Below, in pieces: positions 6,736-8,718 of a stretch of 8,718 bases of DNA. Below the pieces are notes generated by a model. The model did not search any database. It was not told where the DNA came from and was given only the letters and a program-made list of their open reading frames with translations. Position 1 is the first letter of the stretch; every line of letters begins with the position of its first letter. Made by a program: the position numbers and the translations under genes. Source of the stretch: Campylobacterota bacterium (GTDB lineage Bacteria > Campylobacterota > Campylobacteria > Campylobacterales > JALSKU01); contig JAADDL010000020.1 of assembly GCA_013153915.1 (NCBI GenBank), positions 1 through 8,718 of the forward strand, given 5' to 3'.

Positions 6736-6768
6736 ATTGATATATTGGTTTTACGCCAATATATCAAT
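6736..6768 (+). repeat. Perfect 13-bp inverted repeat / hairpin between acpP and fabF
   Basis: The left arm ATTGATATATTGG (6736-6748) and right arm CCAATATATCAAT (6756-6768) match without error around a 7-base loop (TTTTACG). A T-G wobble could close one more pair. The stem is AT-rich, with GC pairs at the loop end. On the plus strand it is followed by CTTAATC and not by a U-run, so it is not a standard intrinsic terminator in that direction. Read on the minus strand it is followed by a T-rich tract, but no minus-strand gene ends there. It could be an RNA hairpin protecting or cutting the acpP message, a weak attenuator before fabF, or a DNA operator. The function is not known. Confidence 0.8.
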
Positions 6769-6792
6769 CTTAATCATTATACTATAAAACTA

Positions 6793-6797
6793 AGGGG
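6793..6797 (+). promoter_or_regulatory. Ribosome-binding site supporting the TTG start of fabF
   Basis: AGGGG six bases before TTG at 6804. The next residues, R-R-V-V-V-T-G-L-G, are the normal N-terminus of the family, so the unusual TTG start is credible. TATACT (6778-6783) just upstream could be a -10 box for a fabF-accA transcript, though no -35 box is evident. Confidence 0.6.
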
Positions 6798-6803
6798 TAT
6801 TTT

Positions 6804-8018
6804 TTGAGAAGAGTCGTTGTAACCGGTTTGGGGATGATAAATTCAGTAGGATTTGATAAAGAGAGTTCTTTTAAAGCCATTATAGAAGGAAAGTGTGGCA
6901 TTAAAAGAATTAGTTTGTTTGACACCGAGAAACACTCCGTAAAAATTGCGGGAGAGATAAGCGATTTTGATCCTACAAAGGTTATGAACCCGAAAGATGT
7001 TAAAAAAGCCGATAGATTTATACAGTTGGGTATTTGTGCCGCACAAGAGGCTATGAAAGACGCCGAGTTTGACGAGTACGATAGCGATAGATTTGGTATA
7101 AGTGCGGCTTCCGGTATAGGCGGGCTTACAAATATAGAAAAAAATTCTATCGTTTGCCACAATAGAGGACCAAGAAGAATATCCCCGTTTTTCATACCTT
7201 CGGCATTAGTCAATATGCTTGGAGGTTTTGTCTCCATAGAGCATAACTTAAAAGGACCAAATCTCTCTTCGGTGACTGCGTGTGCCGCGGGAACTCACGC
7301 CATAAGCGAAGCGGCAAAGACTATCATGCTCGGCGGAGCCGATAGGATGCTTGTAGTGGGTGCGGAAGCGGCTATTTGCGAGATAGGTGTCGGCGGATTT
7401 GCCGCTATGAAAGCGCTTTCTACCAGAAATGACGACCCTCAAAAAGCCTCAAGACCGTTCGATAAAGATAGAGACGGCTTTGTGATAGGCGAGGGTGCGG
7501 CGTCATTGGTGCTTGAGAGTTATGAAGCCGCTAAAAGTAGAGGAGCGAAGATATACGGTGAGCTTATAGGTTTCGGAGAGAGCGGAGACGCCAACCACAT
7601 AACCACCCCAGCTCCCGAAGGTGAAGGAGCCGCAAGAGCTATGAGAGCGGCACTGCAGATGGCGGGCAATCCGAAAGTGGACTACATAAACGCTCACGGA
7701 ACAAGTACAAAATATAACGATATGTTCGAAACTATGGCTATCAAAAACGTATTTAAAGATAGCGTACCCGTCGTTAGCTCTACAAAAGGTCAGATAGGAC
7801 ACTGTCTTGGAGCGGCGGGAGCTAGTGAAGCCGTTATATCTTTGATGGCGTTAAGAGACGGGATAATCCCCCCTACTATAAACTATGAAACTCCGGATCC
7901 CGATTGTGATCTTGACTATGTACCGAATGTTGCTAGAGAGTATGACTTGAATGTCGTGATGAGTAACTCTTTCGGCTTTGGCGGTACAAACGGGGTTGTC
8001 ATATTTAAAAAGATATAA
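6804..8018 (+). CDS. fabF: 3-oxoacyl-[ACP] synthase II (KAS II)
   Basis: Cytoplasmic condensing enzyme of type II fatty-acid synthesis. It joins malonyl-ACP to acyl-ACP with loss of CO2. Its 404 residues fit the family (E. coli 413), with the duplicated thiolase fold. The catalytic triad is intact: Cys160 in VTACAAG (acyl-enzyme nucleophile), His298 in NAHGTST and His333 in GQIGH. Lys328 precedes the second His motif, and the glycine-rich SFGFGGTNG loop (389-397) with gatekeeper Phe390 lies at the C-terminus. The Cys-His-His arrangement separates it from FabH (Cys-His-Asn). FabF is preferred over FabB because of the N-terminal sequence and linkage to acpP, though substrate range cannot be read. 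The start is TTG with AGGGG upstream. The gene follows acpP after a 74-bp gap that holds an inverted repeat and precedes accA by 11 bp. Confidence 0.97.
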   Translation: MRRVVVTGLGMINSVGFDKESSFKAIIEGKCGIKRISLFDTEKHSVKIAGEISDFDPTKVMNPKDVKKADRFIQLGICAAQEAMKDAEFDEYDSDRFGISAASGIGGLTNIEKNSIVCHNRGPRRISPFFIPSALVNMLGGFVSIEHNLKGPNLSSVTACAAGTHAISEAAKTIMLGGADRMLVVGAEAAICEIGVGGFAAMKALSTRNDDPQKASRPFDKDRDGFVIGEGAASLVLESYEAAKSRGAKIYGELIGFGESGDANHITTPAPEGEGAARAMRAALQMAGNPKVDYINAHGTSTKYNDMFETMAIKNVFKDSVPVVSSTKGQIGHCLGAAGASEAVISLMALRDGIIPPTINYETPDPDCDLDYVPNVAREYDLNVVMSNSFGFGGTNGVVIFKKI

Positions 8019-8029
8019 AAGAGTAAGCC

Positions 8030-8718
8030 GTGGCAACATATTTGGACTTTGAAAACAGAATAAAACAGATAGACGACGATCTAACGAGTGCCAAGATAAA
8101 AAACGATATCGAAGCCGTAAAGATACTCGAAAAAGATCTTGAAAAAGAGATAGCGAAAACATATAAAAACTTAAGCGACTATCAAAAGCTACAACTCGCA
8201 AGACATCCCGACCGCCCTTACGCGCTTGATTATGTGCGTATATTGCTAAAGGATTACTACGAGATACATGGGGATAGAGCTTTTAGGGATGATGAAGCTA
8301 TCGTCTGTTTTGTCGGTTTTTTAGGCGAAAGAAAAGTTGTCATAATAGGCGAACAAAAAGGAAGAGGCACTAAATATAAACTAAAAAGAAACTTCGGTAT
8401 GCCTCACCCGGAGGGTTACAGAAAAGCTTTAAGAGTAGCTAAAATGGCGGAAAAGTTTAAACTGCCTATTCTTTTTCTTATAGATACACCGGGTGCGTAT
8501 CCGGGTATCGGAGCGGAAGAGAGAGGTCAAAGTGAAGCGATAGCGAGAAATCTACTTGAACTTAGCCGTCTAAATACTCCTACCGTAGCCGTCGTGATAG
8601 GCGAGGGCGGTAGCGGAGGCGCTTTGGCTATAGGCGTAAGCGATAAGTTTGCCATGATGAAGTACTCCGTATTTTCCGTCATATCTCCCGAGGGTTGTGC
8701 GGCGATACTATGGAATGA
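8030..8718 (+). CDS. accA: Acetyl-CoA carboxylase carboxyltransferase subunit alpha, N-terminal part
   Basis: The frame opens at a GTG 11 bp after fabF and runs without a stop to the window edge, giving 229 codons of an expected ~310-320. AccA pairs with AccD to move CO2 from carboxybiotin on AccB to acetyl-CoA, giving malonyl-CoA for fatty-acid synthesis. An N-terminal charged helical region (residues 5-50) is followed by L-A-R-H-P-x-R-P (57-63) and the crotonase-like core: GEQKGRGTKYK (107-117), NFGMPHPEGYRKALR (121-135), DTPGAYPGIGAEERGQ (152-167) and the oxyanion-hole segment GEGGSGGALAIG (191-202). All are characteristic of AccA. The ribosome-binding site is weak (AGAG at 8020-8023). It lies in the fab operon, upstream of whatever continues beyond the window. 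Truncation is by the window, not by mutation. Confidence 0.96.
   Translation, partial: MATYLDFENRIKQIDDDLTSAKIKNDIEAVKILEKDLEKEIAKTYKNLSDYQKLQLARHPDRPYALDYVRILLKDYYEIHGDRAFRDDEAIVCFVGFLGERKVVIIGEQKGRGTKYKLKRNFGMPHPEGYRKALRVAKMAEKFKLPILFLIDTPGAYPGIGAEERGQSEAIARNLLELSRLNTPTVAVVIGEGGSGGALAIGVSDKFAMMKYSVFSVISPEGCAAILWN

Noticed and set aside
6417..6767. Minus-strand open frame of 116 codons opposite acpP
   Set aside because: Antisense to acyl carrier protein; the Ser/Thr/Phe-rich product mirrors the acidic ACP codons and has no family resemblance.
6736..6768. Inverted repeat as a Rho-independent terminator for acpP
   Set aside because: On the coding strand it is not followed by a U-run and its stem is mostly AT, so it is reported as an inverted repeat of unknown role.

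Overview
The window looks like a housekeeping segment of a Campylobacterota (epsilonproteobacterial) chromosome, plausibly a free-living Sulfurimonas- or Sulfurovum-like organism. The genus is inferred, not shown. The reasons are AT-leaning coding sequence rich in ATA (Ile) and AGA (Arg) codons, TATAAT-like -10 boxes with poor -35 boxes, frequent GTG/TTG starts, and the gene order murD-mraY < > gpmI-fabG-acpP-fabF-accA. As I recall, that order is shared in whole or in part by Campylobacter and Helicobacter genomes.

Layout. Positions 1-264 (+) hold the C-terminal part of a YgjP-like zinc metallopeptidase that starts before the window. It converges on, and overlaps by 17 bp, a ClC-family chloride channel/transporter gene on the minus strand (248-1642). 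Upstream of that gene, also on the minus strand, lies a complete tRNA-Phe(GAA) with encoded CCA (1742-1817), then the peptidoglycan precursor genes murD (1861-3063) and mraY (3068-4132), which form one transcription unit. A 79-bp divergent promoter region (4133-4211) separates these from a plus-strand run. That run is gpmI (phosphoglycerate mutase, 4212-5687), fabG (5696-6439), acpP (6499-6729), fabF (6804-8018) and the first 229 codons of accA (8030 to the window edge).

How the genes work together. The minus arm performs two consecutive steps of peptidoglycan precursor synthesis: MurD adds D-Glu in the cytoplasm and, after MurE/MurF act, MraY makes lipid I at the membrane. The plus arm links lower glycolysis/gluconeogenesis (GpmI) to type II fatty acid synthesis: AccA helps make malonyl-CoA, AcpP carries the acyl chain, FabF condenses and FabG reduces. 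The shared 79-bp promoter region therefore sits between cell-wall and membrane-lipid supply.

I see no mobile element, CRISPR array, defence system or previously undescribed multi-gene system. No gene-free stretch exceeds 100 bases. The points most worth a second look are a perfect 13-bp inverted repeat between acpP and fabF, a ClC protein with valine at the proton-glutamate position and histidine at the central-serine position, overlapping divergent -10 boxes upstream of mraY/gpmI, and the high share of non-ATG start codons.
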